Shown here: in pieces, positions 1-12,000 of the stretch | Layout: each line of letters starts with the position of its first letter | Position numbering within the stretch: position 1 is the stretch's first letter | Source: Anaeramoeba flamelloides | Taxonomy: Eukaryota > Metamonada > Anaeramoebidae | Assembly (NCBI GenBank): GCA_027625915.1 | Contig: JANTQA010000063.1 | Coordinates: 806,001 to 870,000, forward strand | Direction: 5' to 3' | Length of the DNA: 64,000 nt | Program-made: the position numbers and the translations under genes | Notes under the pieces: generated by a model | What the model saw: the letters and a program-made list of their open reading frames with translations, nothing else | Databases searched by the model: none | Told to the model about the DNA's origin: nothing

Positions 1-238
1 CATTATTCTATTAAATATATAGTTATAATTTTCAAAGTTCGATTATTAAAACAAAGAAATTATTAATCCGAGACAAAACAATTTTTCGTAATATCAACAC
101 TTAAATAATCTTGTTTGGGATTATTTTCATCTTCAGTATTTTTTTCAAAACTACAATTAGAATTTTATCTCATTTCATATCAGGAAGCTTAATTAAATTT
201 AGAACAATATCATTTCTAATTGATTTGGAGAATATCTT

Positions 239-946
239 CGGTTTTATCATCAATTTGAGGGTAAAAATATACGAGGTTTTGAACTAAAAAATTTTCATTT
301 ATTAATTGGAAAATGACAGTACTTGAAAAAAAGGGAATATTATTAAATATCCAAATTAGATAAACGGATATTTTCATATTTTTGAAGAGTTTTTTGATAG
401 ATTTCATCAGTGTGAAAGGAATTTAAGAGTTTTTTTATCAATGTGAGTGAAAAAAAAACTAAAATATTTTTTTTTGATTAGTAGAATTTTATTACTTAAA
501 TTGTAGAAAATTTAAAGTTTTGATAATATCAATATTAAGCATTTTTAAAAATTTGTTCACAATCCAAGTTTAACAACCAATTTTCGGTGAAATTTTTTAT
601 AAGTTAAATTGTGGCCAAGTTTGATTTGTGTATTAAATAGTTTTTCTAGTAATCCGGGATTAAAATCTCCGAAAATATCATTCTAACCACCCAAACCTAC
701 TCTACCATATTCTATACATCCTTGGTATACCTTAAAAAAGGGTTTGTAAAGACCTACATCTAATGGAATTCACGGTTTTTATAAATAAAACATTTGATCA
801 ATTTTGTAATTTGACCAAATTCGACTTTTAATAATACCCCCCCCCTTTTTTTTTTTTTAACTACCGTCATTTTCCAATTAATAAATGAAAAATTTTATGT
901 TCAAATTTAAGTATTTTTTTTCCCTCAAATTGATGATAAAACCCAA
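239..946. mobile_element. Non-autonomous inverted-repeat element (family F), copy 1
   Basis: The two ends are inverted copies of each other over roughly 85 bp. The left arm begins GTTTTATCATCAATTTGAGG and the right arm ends with its complement, TTGATGATAAAAC. Both arms also carry ATTTATTAATTGGAAAATGA in opposite orientation. The ~700 bp body has no open reading frame and is related over about 500 bp to 51290-51790. This is the form of a MITE. I could not fix the target-site duplication, so the superfamily is unknown. Confidence 0.55.
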
Positions 947-1620
947 AATTATTCTCAAAATCAATGGATATGATAATATTGATATTAATTTATCTCTTCC
1001 TTAGTGAACTTTTAGTTAAACCAATTTTTTTTTATTATTTATTTTAATGTGAATTTAATAGTAATAAATTACAAAAAATATTTTGGGACTTGAAAAAAAA
1101 ATTACTTTTGTTATTATTTGTTGAAATACAAATTTAACAAATTTTTAATCAAACTTACCAAAAAAGATTCAAAAAGATCTATGAAAAATTCAAACACTTT
1201 GTTTTAGTAAATCTTGTTATTTTTTTAATTTCAACTTTTTGGATTGTGGACTTTAATTGTTTATTTGAAGTGATCTTCTTTTACATTTTTTTTTTTTTGG
1301 AGATATAAATGAAAATTTCTTCAATATATGTTCTTATTTCTGGTAATTGGAAAATAACAGTATTAGTATTTGAATAAATAATTGAAACGATTTCCATATT
1401 GCGATTCATCTTTTTTTAATCTATTATTCAAATTTATAAATAGATTTTTCCAAGGAATGTTTTATAATTTGTGATCTCTTTTTTTAAGTTCAATATTTTC
1501 TTATTATTTAGATTGGAATATTTTGGGATAAAAAAAATTAAAAATTAAAGTATTAAAAAAATAATATGAAGATAACAATTTTTTGGAGTTTAATTTCCAA
1601 ACAAAAGTAGAGAAAATTGA

Positions 1621-3577
1621 TGCTGTTTCCAATAAAGTAGGGCAAATTTATTTTAAAATATCTTTTAAACTAAATCTTCAAAAAAATATATGCCCTTAAT
1701 ATAAAAAAGCACTATTTTTTTCTGATTAATATTTTTCGAAATCTAGCCTTATAAATAAAATCAACTAACCATTATGATATAATTTTTTAGAATCAAAACA
1801 ATCTCAACTTTTGAATATTGAATATATTTTTGAAATGTTTGTGCACTTTTCTATTCTTTTTGAAAAATTGGTGTTGAGAAAATTTTGATATCGAAGAATA
1901 AGTTCAAATATTAAATAAGAATATTTTTCCAGAGAGTAAATCTTTTTTAAATAACTTTTTTTTAATTTTACCAGTTAAAAATAAAAAAACATTTGAAGAC
2001 CAAATTAGCCTTTTGCGAAAATAAAATTTTCATAATTTAGAATTTTTTTTAGTAAATGAGTTAAAGCAAGATATTGTATATAGAAATATAAATAATTTCA
2101 AGTTTGAATTCAATCATTTTGACAAAAAATGTTTTCAAGAAAAAGTTAAATGGAAAATTTATTTATTTTTATTTTTTATATTTAGTTTTTTTAATTTTTT
2201 TAATGGAAGTTATTTGATCAGTTTTCCATTTTTAGTGTATTTTGGGTCTTAGGGAAATATAAACACCCAATATCATTAACCATCATTTATAGATTCTTGA
2301 TAATAATTCGATTTGTTTCTTAGTATTGTATTACATAAATAAAAGATATTAAATTTTCTGATCTCGATTTTATCTGATATTCTTTAGAGGTGAAAATTGG
2401 TGTAGTTATTATTTTCTTTTTAATTGAAAAACCCCTTTTCAGAACTTGTTTAATCTCAAAAAATAATCAAATAGAATTGAATATAAATATATATATATAT
2501 TCATTTAAAAAATCATTTGTAACCTTTCCATATTAACATTTTTTTATTGAAATTGATAGTAAATTGTTCTCTCCAAAAAAAGTGATATTTTTTTTTTCAT
2601 TTTTTGGAAATAAACTAGATTTCAAAAATTTTGAATCGATTGATAATGTTAATGGGAGTTTATTTAAGTGTTTATTCCAGTATTCTTAACAAAAAAGATT
2701 TTCAAATTTTTGGATCAGAATCAATTTTTCTCGATTTGTAAATTTTAGTTTTGCTTTTTCAAATTTTTGTTTTTTTTGTTATTTTTCTTTTTTTTTGAAA
2801 AATTTTTTTCTTTTTTTTTTTGTTAAAGATCATTTAGAAAAAACAAAGATCTTCAAAAATACCAATAATCACTATGAAAATTGTGACTATGTGGTGTCTT
2901 TGAAAATGAATTTAATTATAATAAAAAATCTTGTTGTTCAACTTTTTTTCAGTAAAAGTTCAGTAAATAAAAATCGGTAATGCTTATTTCAAAAATTATA
3001 ATTTGTTTTTTTTTTTATTTTTTGGTTTTATTTTTCTTAATTTTTAATAAATCAGGTTATTATATATTTAGAATGACTCAAAAGAGAATTACAAATCAGA
3101 TTTAGTTATTAATTGTTCTTCAATACTAAAGGATATAAGCCAAATTTCAAAATTAGGTGCAAACTTTTTTTTTATTATTTTTTTCTTTTTTCATTTACCT
3201 TTCAAAAAAATACAATTATTACACTATATTTATATTTATTAATTTATTTTGGTTATTATCTCTAAAAACTTTAGTAAATTACATTATTATTCAAATTAAA
3301 AAACAATTCAAAAAATTTTTTTATGATGAAAAATCTTCCCCTATTTTTGAAATTTAGTTTATATATTTTTTCAATTTATTATTTCAGGTGAGTCACAATA
3401 TTTGAAAAAGAGTTTATTTGATATTAAATATTGTGAAATAAATAGTTTAGTCATTTATTCAATCAGTATTAATATTAAACTTAATTTGGCAATGTCCATT
3501 ATTGAATACTTTCACCAACAAAGATGATTTTTTATGAAATGTAAAAAAAAATGACCCACTTTTTTGGAAATACCTTC
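1621..3577. mobile_element. Inverted-repeat element (family E), copy 1, split by insertions
   Basis: Three separated blocks match, in order, the uninterrupted element at 6806-7394: about 1621-1715 (left terminal repeat, TTTCCAATAAAGTAGGGCAA), 2245-2640 (body, sharing the TTTATAGAGGTGAAAATT-type core) and 3425-3577 (right end, ACTTTTTTGGAAATACCTT). The two gaps, about 530 and 785 bp, are foreign DNA. The second gap contains a complete family A element at 3134-3365, so the layering gives a relative age: family E is older than the family A copy. Confidence 0.55.
3134..3365 (+). mobile_element. ~230 bp MITE (family A), copy 1
   Basis: The element starts TATAAGCCAAATTTCAAAAT and ends with an approximate inverse (CCCCTATTTTTGAAATTTAG, then TTTATATA), giving terminal inverted repeats of about 30 bp. 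The interior carries TTGGTTATTATCTCTAAAAA, found in every copy. Further copies lie at 4148-4375, 25039-25270 (reverse), 43893-44129 and 56572-56803. It is too short to encode a transposase. A TATA or TA target duplication is likely but is hard to prove in this sequence. Confidence 0.7.
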
Positions 3578-4147
3578 AGTGTTTCCTTAACAAAAAAAAT
3601 ATTTATATTTTTAATAATTTCTATAAAGTTGTCAAAATAATATTTGTCAATTAATTAAAATATCTAATATAAGATTAAAAAAGTGCCCAAATCATAGATC
3701 CAATTCTTTTCAAAGAATTTGGCACTAATTTTTACCTAATAATATAGTTCAGATAAAATAAGAGTGGAATTTTTTTTCCTTTTTATTCATTTTCACTGAA
3801 ATTAGTTCTATTATCAAAATATTAGATGTATAAAAAAGTAATATTATTTTACGATTTTTAAATTTTTTTGAAGAATCAATAAGATTATTATGATGGTTCT
3901 TTTAAAATTTTTGAAATACTGGAAAAAATTTGATTTTTCTAATCTTTTGTTAAAAATGATTGGATTTTAATAACCAAAAAGAGAGAACTAATATCGATAA
4001 CTTTTAGGATTGAAACAAAACAATTATAATCAAGTAATTACATTTTAACATTTTAAAAAATTTTAATTTCAACACAATTACGGAAAAAATATTTTTTTAA
4101 GTGTTAAAAAGATATTGAAACTTTGAAGCTAAAACATCATTAACAGA

Positions 4148-4375
4148 TCTAAATCAAATTCAAAATTAGGACGAAACTTTATTCTTTTTTTTTTTTCTTT
4201 TTTAATTTTTCTTTGAAAAGGTAAAATGATTATAGTATATTGTTATTTATTAATCTATATTGGTTATTATCTCTAAAAACTTTTGTAAAATACCTTATTA
4301 TTAAAAAAAAAAATAATTAAATAATTTTTTTTATGATGAAAAATCTTTCCCTATTTTTGAAATTTAGCTTATATG
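4148..4375 (+). mobile_element. ~230 bp MITE (family A), copy 2
   Basis: It matches the other family A copies from AAATCAAATTCAAAATTAGG through TATTGGTTATTATCTCTAAA to the right terminus, TTTGAAATTTAGCTTATAT. The left terminus is more diverged than the right: the TATAAGC start is lost. This suggests an older copy than the one at 56572. Confidence 0.6.
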
Positions 4376-5566
4376 TGAAAAGAACAAAAATAAATAAGAG
4401 TTAAATCTATAATTTTACGATTTTTCGAGTATTCTTTTTGTATAGATTTTTTTTTTTTTTTTTTTTAGATTAAAAAATTAGGTTTTGGATTGAGAAATTT
4501 GTTTAGGCAAATACTTTAAATTAATCCAAGAATAAACTAAAAAAAAAAGATACCAGAAAAGGTGTTTATTTTAAACAAATCTTTTTTTTTGAAAATGATA
4601 CAAAAAAGAAAGATCAAATAACCAAATAAATTATTTGAAATTAAAAATGAAATAAAAAAAAATTGAAAATCGAATATTTTTGAAGACGAGTTTTCTTTTT
4701 TTTCTTAATTTGTATACATGTAAACAATTTATAACCTTGAATTTATCACCCCATCCCTAATTGTTATTATTTTTTCAAAAAAATGTTTTATATAAATTTG
4801 TTTTCAAAATTCTATTTTCAAATATTAATAGATAACAATAAGTTAACAAAAAAATAAGTTGTTTCAAAGTTTAAAGAAAAAGGAAATTGAATTCTAAAAA
4901 TTAAAAAACATCTACAAAAGATTTAAATCCCAATAAAATATACCAATTTGAGTTTGAATATTCTTGACATGATTTATAATTATTTTGAGTTTTCAGTTTT
5001 AATGAATACGTAATAGTTAAATATCAAATCAAATAAATATTTATTTTCTGGACAGAAATTTTGTAAATATCCTTTTTTCTTTCATCAAAACTAGAATTAG
5101 ATGAATAAAATAATAATAGGATATTTAAAATTATTTTGTAATTTCTATAGAAATAAAAAATAATTGTTTTCTTAAAAATTTAGAAAATGTTACTATTTGC
5201 AGTGAAGAATTAAAGATATAACCAATAAATGACAAAGTTTTATTATCAAATATTACAGTTTAGTTCAATAAATAAATGATTTTTATTTATTTTTTTGTGA
5301 TCAATTTTTTCATTGTTTTGATTTTATTTTTGGAATTTTATTTGATATTAGAGTATTTGAAATATTATTTTATACTTATATTTATGGAGATCTTGATGTA
5401 TTTAATGTAGTTTTTGGTTGTTTTTTCAGTATCGGATAAACTGTGTAGTTGTAAGTTTGTTATATTTTTTTGCTCCATTATTTGATTTGTTTTAAAAAAT
5501 AAAATTTTTACTAATAGTATATTTTTCGAAATATATATTAAATCATTTTTAGCTTTTTTTATGTAT

Positions 5567-5638
5567 GGGTCTGTAGCTCAGGGGTAGAGCGTCTCTTTAG
5601 CGTAGAGGAGGCCTGGGGTTCGATTCCTCATAGATCCA
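5567..5638 (+). tRNA. tRNA-Ala (anticodon AGC)
   Basis: A complete 72-nt cloverleaf folds by eye. The acceptor stem GGGTCTG pairs with TAGATCC, leaving discriminator A. The D arm is GCTC/GAGC around AGGGGTA. The anticodon stem TCTCT/AGAGG encloses the loop TTAGCGT, with anticodon AGC at 5599-5601. The T arm TGGGG/CCTCA encloses TTCGATT. There is no intron and CCA is not encoded. Internal A and B boxes (TAGCTCAGGGGTAGAG and GGTTCGATTCC) are present and a T-run directly follows, as expected of an RNA polymerase III gene. Alanine identity follows from AGC; I do not see the G3-U70 pair broken (G3 faces U70). Confidence 0.95.
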
Positions 5639-6047
5639 TTTTTTTATTAATTTTATTTACAATATTTATTTTTTTTATTTTTTTTTAGAATAACAATCTT
5701 TAATTCAAAATTAATCACAAATCGTACAAATACAAAACAATAAATTATTTAACAAAACAATTAAATTTCTTTCCTTTAATTTATTTTATCACTACATTTT
5801 TGACTTTTTATTTTGAATCCATTTTTTTAAATTTACTCTATTTTCACATTTAAAATTAAAAAACGAAAATTAAATAAAACACTTCTTATATAAAAATAAA
5901 AGACCAACAAATTTTCAAAAAACAAAATTCAAATCAAAAAAAAAGGTTAATAATAATTCATTTTTTCATAATCTCTATCAAATAAAAATAAAGAAGAAGA
6001 AAAATCAAAAGGAAAGTTGAAAAAGAAAAAGGAAAATTCAAGACGGA
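5639..6047. other. Spacer between tRNA and DCAF13 3' end
   Basis: About 400 bp of A/T-rich spacer. It begins with the Pol III T-run of the tRNA and ends in the 3' flank of DCAF13, whose TAA lies at 6048-6050. I see no reading frame or repeat here. Confidence 0.6.
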
Positions 6048-9000
6048 TTATTTTAATTGTTTAACGATAAAACGTTTTCTCATTTTGGTCTGTTTAACCG
6101 AGCTAGGATTATTCATTTTCATGTTTCTATATTTTCTTGCTCTGGCTTGTAAGGATTTTTTTTTTTGCTGTTTCATAAAATACAATACACGAGGCAGGTG
6201 CCTATGTTTGGAAATTCTTCTGATTTCTGGGAGGTAGCCATATCTTTTTTTTAAACTTTCTCTGTATTTGATTGCGTTTTTTTCCTTTCTGTCAACAGGC
6301 AATAATGGTTTACTTGCTTCTGATTTCCATAATCTGATATTCATGTCGTCACTGGCTGAAATAATAAATTTTGAATCGCCGCTATATTTGGCAACAAAAA
6401 CTCTTTTCATCCTTCTTGTATGATAGACGTCTCTGCTTGAGATCGAACGGATGTTAAAAATTCTAATTGTATGATCATATGATGCAGTAACAAATTCGCG
6501 CCCCGTTGGGGAATAGTCAACATCCATGACAGCATTTAAATGCCCGTTGTGAATACATAGGGCGCGATCTAATCTTCTCATATCAAAAGTGTAACAGTTT
6601 TGATCTTCGTTGGCGACAGTGAAATTAAACGCCTCCATTGGGTTCCATGATATAGCATTTGTTTGGTTCTGTTGATGAATTAAAAAAAAATTATATTAAA
6701 TATTATTGTATGTTAGAGTTTATTTTATTTTAATATTTGAATTCAAATTTAACAACAAAGAAGAAATCGAATTTGTATTTTTTAGATACATATGAAATAT
6801 ATATATAAGCTATTTCCAATAAAGTGGGGCAAATTTATTTTAAAATATATCTTATAACCCAATCTTCAAAAAAGTATTTCCATTTCCAAAATCATTAACA
6901 ACCATTTATTGATTTTTGATAATAATCCAATTTGTATCTTAGTATAGTATTAAATAAATATAATATATTAAATTTTCTGCTCTCGATTTTATCTGAAATT
7001 TTATAGAGGTGAAAATTTGTGTTTATTATCTTCTTTTTGATTGAAAAAACCATTTCCATAACTTGTTTAATCTCAACAAAATTTCAAATAGAATTGATAA
7101 TACATAACTACATTTTATTGTTTAAAAAAACATTTGTACCATTTTCATGTTTCCAGTTTTTTATTGAAATTGGTCCTACTTTGTATTCACCAAAAAAAGT
7201 GTGCTATTTATTTTTTTTTTATTTTTTGAAATATTTCAAAGAAAAAATTTTGAAATAAATACCTTAGCCATTTATTCAATTGATATTAATATTATACTTA
7301 ATTTAGTAATGTCAATTACAGAATACTTTCACTAACAAAGATTATTTTTTATCAAATGTAAAATAAAATGCCACACTTTTTTGGAAATACCTTATATATA
7401 TATATATTATTCAATTCAAAATTTTTATCTCAAAGTTATCCTCTGTCTTGTAATTTGTTGAAGTCATCCCCTATATGGATTGAAATTATTTAGCTTCATA
7501 AAAAAAGAATATGAAGAATTTGATACTCTAATTAGCCTTCAAGACAAGGAAAATTTTTTTAAAAAAAAATCTCTAAATTTTGTATTTTTGAAATACACTC
7601 ATATAATAAACATTATTATACATAACAATTTTCAAAGAGGTTTACAACTTTAATAGATATTAATAGGAATTGAAAAAAAAATGAAATTTTTTAGTAATAT
7701 TTTTTTCAATTTTAATTGTAAAATTTTTGAATTTTTTAATTGACTTAGTAGAGAGATAATTTTCAAGTATTTTTTTAATAGTCAAAAAGGAAACATATTT
7801 TTCAATTTTAAAATAACACAAAATATTTCAATCAAAAGATATTGCTAAATTAAATTGAAAATCTGATTTTTTATTTGTTTTTGGAATATTTTTTATCATT
7901 TTATTTTTTTTCCATGTTTGAGTTTTTATATACATTCCCGGTTGTTCTCTGCAAATTGCTTTAACATTTATTCTTTTTTCAATCTTAATGTTCAATCAAA
8001 AATTAATTAATTTCAACTTTTTTCATTAAAAAAATACCCCAAAAATAGATGTGTTTTTTTCAAAAGTAGGTATTTTTGAAAAGGGGGGTATTCGAATTTA
8101 AATGAGTTTAATAGCTATCCTTTTTTTATTACATAAAATTATGATAACTTTGAAAAAATAATTTATAAAAGACATATAACTGAAATCCAATGTTTAGTTT
8201 TAGCTAACTTTAATTTCCGGTGTTTAAATTTTCCTTGTAGTGTTCATAAGATAAAAATATTTAAAATTTAAAGATCTGATCCGGTTTTATCTTTTAGATA
8301 CGAAATCAACTTATTAGCCATTAAAATTATTATCAACTTTTGAAAAATGGAAATTTACTAAAAAACTGAATGAAACAGAATATAAAAAAATCAATTCAAA
8401 ATTTTTAAAGGAAATTCTTTCATTGAAAATTTTATTAAGCAATTAAAAAAAAAGTTTCTAATTTTTTTTTATTTATTATTATCGTTTCAAAGAGTGAATT
8501 TTTAATTCCTTTATTTATTTATTTATTGTGAGAAAGGAGTAATCAAAGAAATTTTAGTAAATAAAAAAGAGAAGAAGAAAAATAATTAAAATATTGAAGT
8601 CAAAAAATATTATATCATTTACATGACCAAATTAAAAATTATCCACTGTCGTTAGGTTTTTAAGGATTTGAAAGAATTGAGTAAAAACCTTGATTTTACT
8701 AAATTATTTCGAACACTGGATAACCGCCGTTAGCTTTTTTTTTATTTCTCAAAATAAAAAGAAAATTTTTGAAATTGTTTTTTTATTTCTCAAATTAAAA
8801 AAAAAAAACCGTTAGCTTTTTTTGAGATTTTCGTTAGGTTTTTTTGAGTTTTCTATTTAATTGTGAAGTGTTATAGGTTTTTTTTACTTTTTGAAATAAA
8901 CTGAAAATTTTTGAAATTTTCTTTTTATTTCTCAAATTAAAAAAAAGTGCCGTTAGGTTTTTTTGAGTTTTCTAAAGTAAAAAAAACCTAGAACACTTCA

Positions 9001-12000
9001 CAAATAAAATAGAAAACCTCAAAAAAGCCTAGGCACTTGACGGCACTTGACGACACGTCCCCTGAAACAGGAGGAGCAACAACCCAATAGAAAGATTATC
9101 GATTATAGATAAAAATTTCACAATCTGTGATTAAAAAAACCCTAGACATTACCTCCGAAGAGTGTGGCACTATGTACCTGAATTTGTATATTTTTTAACT
9201 ATTTTCGGAATTTTTTATTTTCAATTTTCAATTTTTTATTTTTAATTTTTTCTTTATTACCTTAAGTTTTCTAACCATAAGAACTTTAATGAAAAATTCT
9301 CGACAAGAACAATAAATTTCATAATTTTGATTAGTCAGATTAAAGAGTTTTTGAGTATTTTTCCTAAGGATGACATTTTTATATAAGTTTTTATCTAAAA
9401 TTTTTGCTAATTTTTTTTTGCATTTGATTCTGATAAATTTATATCTTTCCATACCAAATAAAGTGATTTATATTTTCATAATATTGAGTACAATAATCAC
9501 ATTTTTTACATTTTTCTTTTTTTTAAATGGATCATATTCTGATTTCTTTTTCAAGACACATGAGTATCTATTTAGCCCGTTTGTAAAAGTGCGAAATTTT
9601 AGAAATGTAGTACTGGATTTAAATTTAAGATAGTTTTTTATTTTAAAGTTAAAGTTTTCATTTTTAATAATTTTAGAATATTCTTTAATTTTCCAACTTT
9701 GATTGTTTTTTAAAATATTAAAGTATTGTTTTTTTTATCTTAATTTTTAATTTATTAATATTTTTTGTTTTCCAAATATTTATTTTCTTGTTTGGATTAT
9801 AGTCAAATTTAATAAGTTTTGCTATTTTTTTATATTTTGTTTTCTGAAGTTTTTGGATAAATTTCCATTTTCTCAAGTTACAATCATTTTAATGTGTAAC
9901 AAGTTGATTTCATTTCTGTATGCTAAGACTGGAGTAGATCTTTGGATTTTAAACATTTTTGTAACATGAAGATTAATTAGTATATCAATTTCTTCATATT
10001 CATTTTTTGTGAAACTAAATAATTCTAATCCATATAACAGTGACTCAAACAAATTGCTTTAATTAGGATAACTTTGAGGTAATTAGATATTTCATTTGAT
10101 TTGAATATATATATTGATTTTCCAAATAAATAGAAAATTCAAAAAAACCTAACGAAAATCTATTGATTTTCCAAATAAAAAAAAAAAACTCAAGAAAACC
10201 TAACGGCGCTTTTTTTTTAATTTAACAAATAAAAAGAAAATTTCTGAATTTTCTTTTAATTTCTAAAATTCAAAAAAAAAAACTAACGACGAATAAGAGG
10301 AATTAAAAAAGAATTGAATAAAATCTAAGATTTTACTCAATTCTCTCAAATTAAAAAAAAGCCTAAGGGCACTTTTGCTAAATTCAAAAAAAAAAAAAAA
10401 AAAAAGGAGTAAAATCAAAAATTTTACTGTATTTCTATTAAATTCTGGAAAAGCTAAAGGAAGTTTTATTGGGGCTTTATGTTTATTCTAAAAATCTATT
10501 GTTTTTCAGAATAAACAGAAAATTCAAGAAAATCTAACGACATTTCCAACGACACAAATACTAACATGATTCCTTGATTTTTAAAGTTTTTTAATTCTAA
10601 AATTTTCAACTTCAAATTCCTAGTTTTTTGAAGTTTTTTTGATTTGAAATTAATATAATCAAATTTTTTTTTCTGAAAAGCAAGATAGTTGATTAATTGA
10701 TCAAAACCTAGAATTTTTAATTTTTGAATGAATTTAAATTTTCCTTTATATATTTTTATTCTAGCAGAATCAATTTTAGCTTCTGTTTTAGAAATTAACC
10801 TTGTAAGAGGGGAGTGTTGGTTGGTTAATTTTTAAGTGAAAAAAAGTAATTTTTTTATTCATCAAATATCAATATCTTTATAATATTTTTTTGTCAAACC
10901 AAATGTTTCTAATCCATATAATGCTGACTATGTATAAAAGCTTTAAAAAATTGGTTTTTCGTCCATTTTCTCAATTAATAAACAAATAAAAAAATTTCTT
11001 TTCAATCAATTAGAAAAACAAATTATGTTGTAAGATATTTATTAATTTTTTGGAATTGGCTTGAACTTTATCAAGGTGGTGCTTTAAAGAAATTTGATTA
11101 TCTAGCCAAATACCGAGTTAAAAAATTTCTTTTGGAATGAAAATTTTTTGTAGTTTTATCATTATTATGATTCATTTCAATAATCTCTAATAAGTTTGTA
11201 TTTTTTTCTATTTGATAATTTATTTCTATCAGTGATCCTTTCATAAGTAAAATTAGATAATCAGTAAACATATTATAAGTATTGCTAGTCGTCTGATTTT
11301 TTTAAAAGAAAATGGGTGATAAACCCCCTCAAAAAAAAAAATTAAAAAAAAAGAATAAAGGGGGGTAAGGAGTATCCTTGATAAACACCAATTCCATAAA
11401 AAGTTTTTAAATTGTACAACCGTTTTAAAAAAGTTTAACGAAACAATTTTTCAATTAACTCATTTTCAGGAATTTTTAAAAAAGTTTTCCAACACAATTT
11501 TTTCAAACAACTTTGTCTTTTTTTTATTTAGTTAATTCTTGTTCAAAAATATTTTTCTTTTCAAAAATAAAGTAAAAAAAATGATGAAAAAATATATAAA
11601 CTCCAATTCAAAATTTTTAACACACACCAAAATTCAATTTTTGAAAAAAAAATCTTATTTAATCAATTCGAGAAGAAATACGAAATTAGAATCATTCACT
11701 AATTGAAATGTTAACAATTGTTTATAAATTAAAATACCCACAAAACAAAAAAATAAATAAGTATCAATACAAATAAATTATCGGTATGTCAAAAATTCTG
11801 GAGATGGGGAATAACAAAAAAATGTATTGGTAAATTTGTTTAAATTCTATTAACAATTATTGATCGATCAAATGGTTAGAAACCATCAACTAATTTTATT
11901 TGAGTTCTTCTATTTGGAAGAACCCAACTTTAATCTAATATCAACTTTTCGAAAAATATTTTGATCGAAAGAAACAAGTTAAGTAAATTCAAAAAATTTA

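Larger units (their letters stand above)
1..5566. other. Gene-free repeat nest
   Basis: I find no credible gene in this stretch. The few short reading frames are T-rich, hydrophobic and lack conserved motifs. The space is filled by AT-rich DNA carrying inverted-repeat elements: one at 239-946, one split into three pieces between 1621 and 3577, and two copies of a ~230 bp element at 3134-3365 and 4148-4375. The rest (947-1620 and 4376-5566) shows only A/T homopolymers and faint resemblance to the terminal arms of the first element around 1300-1440. Confidence 0.6.
8505..11290 (-). mobile_element. Degenerate LINE (non-LTR retrotransposon) remnants
   Basis: The minus strand encodes broken pieces of a non-LTR reverse transcriptase. 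Near 11290 is FTDYLILL, the counterpart of the FADDLxLL active-site box, with the second Asp replaced by Tyr. Near 11080 is LGIWLDNQISLKHHLDKV, matching the conserved YLGxxLDxxLSFxxH block. ALYGLETFGLTKK (near 10930) and LLYGLELFSFTKN (near 10060) are two versions of the post-palm LxYGxE motif, so at least two copies or lineages are present. Near 9470 is CDYCTQYYENINHF, resembling the Cys/His C-terminal knuckle. The 3' end has a (TTTA)n-type tail at about 8505-8525. Many stops and frame changes show it is dead. Related 3' ends lie at 25490-25885 and probably 17680-17900. Confidence 0.7.
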
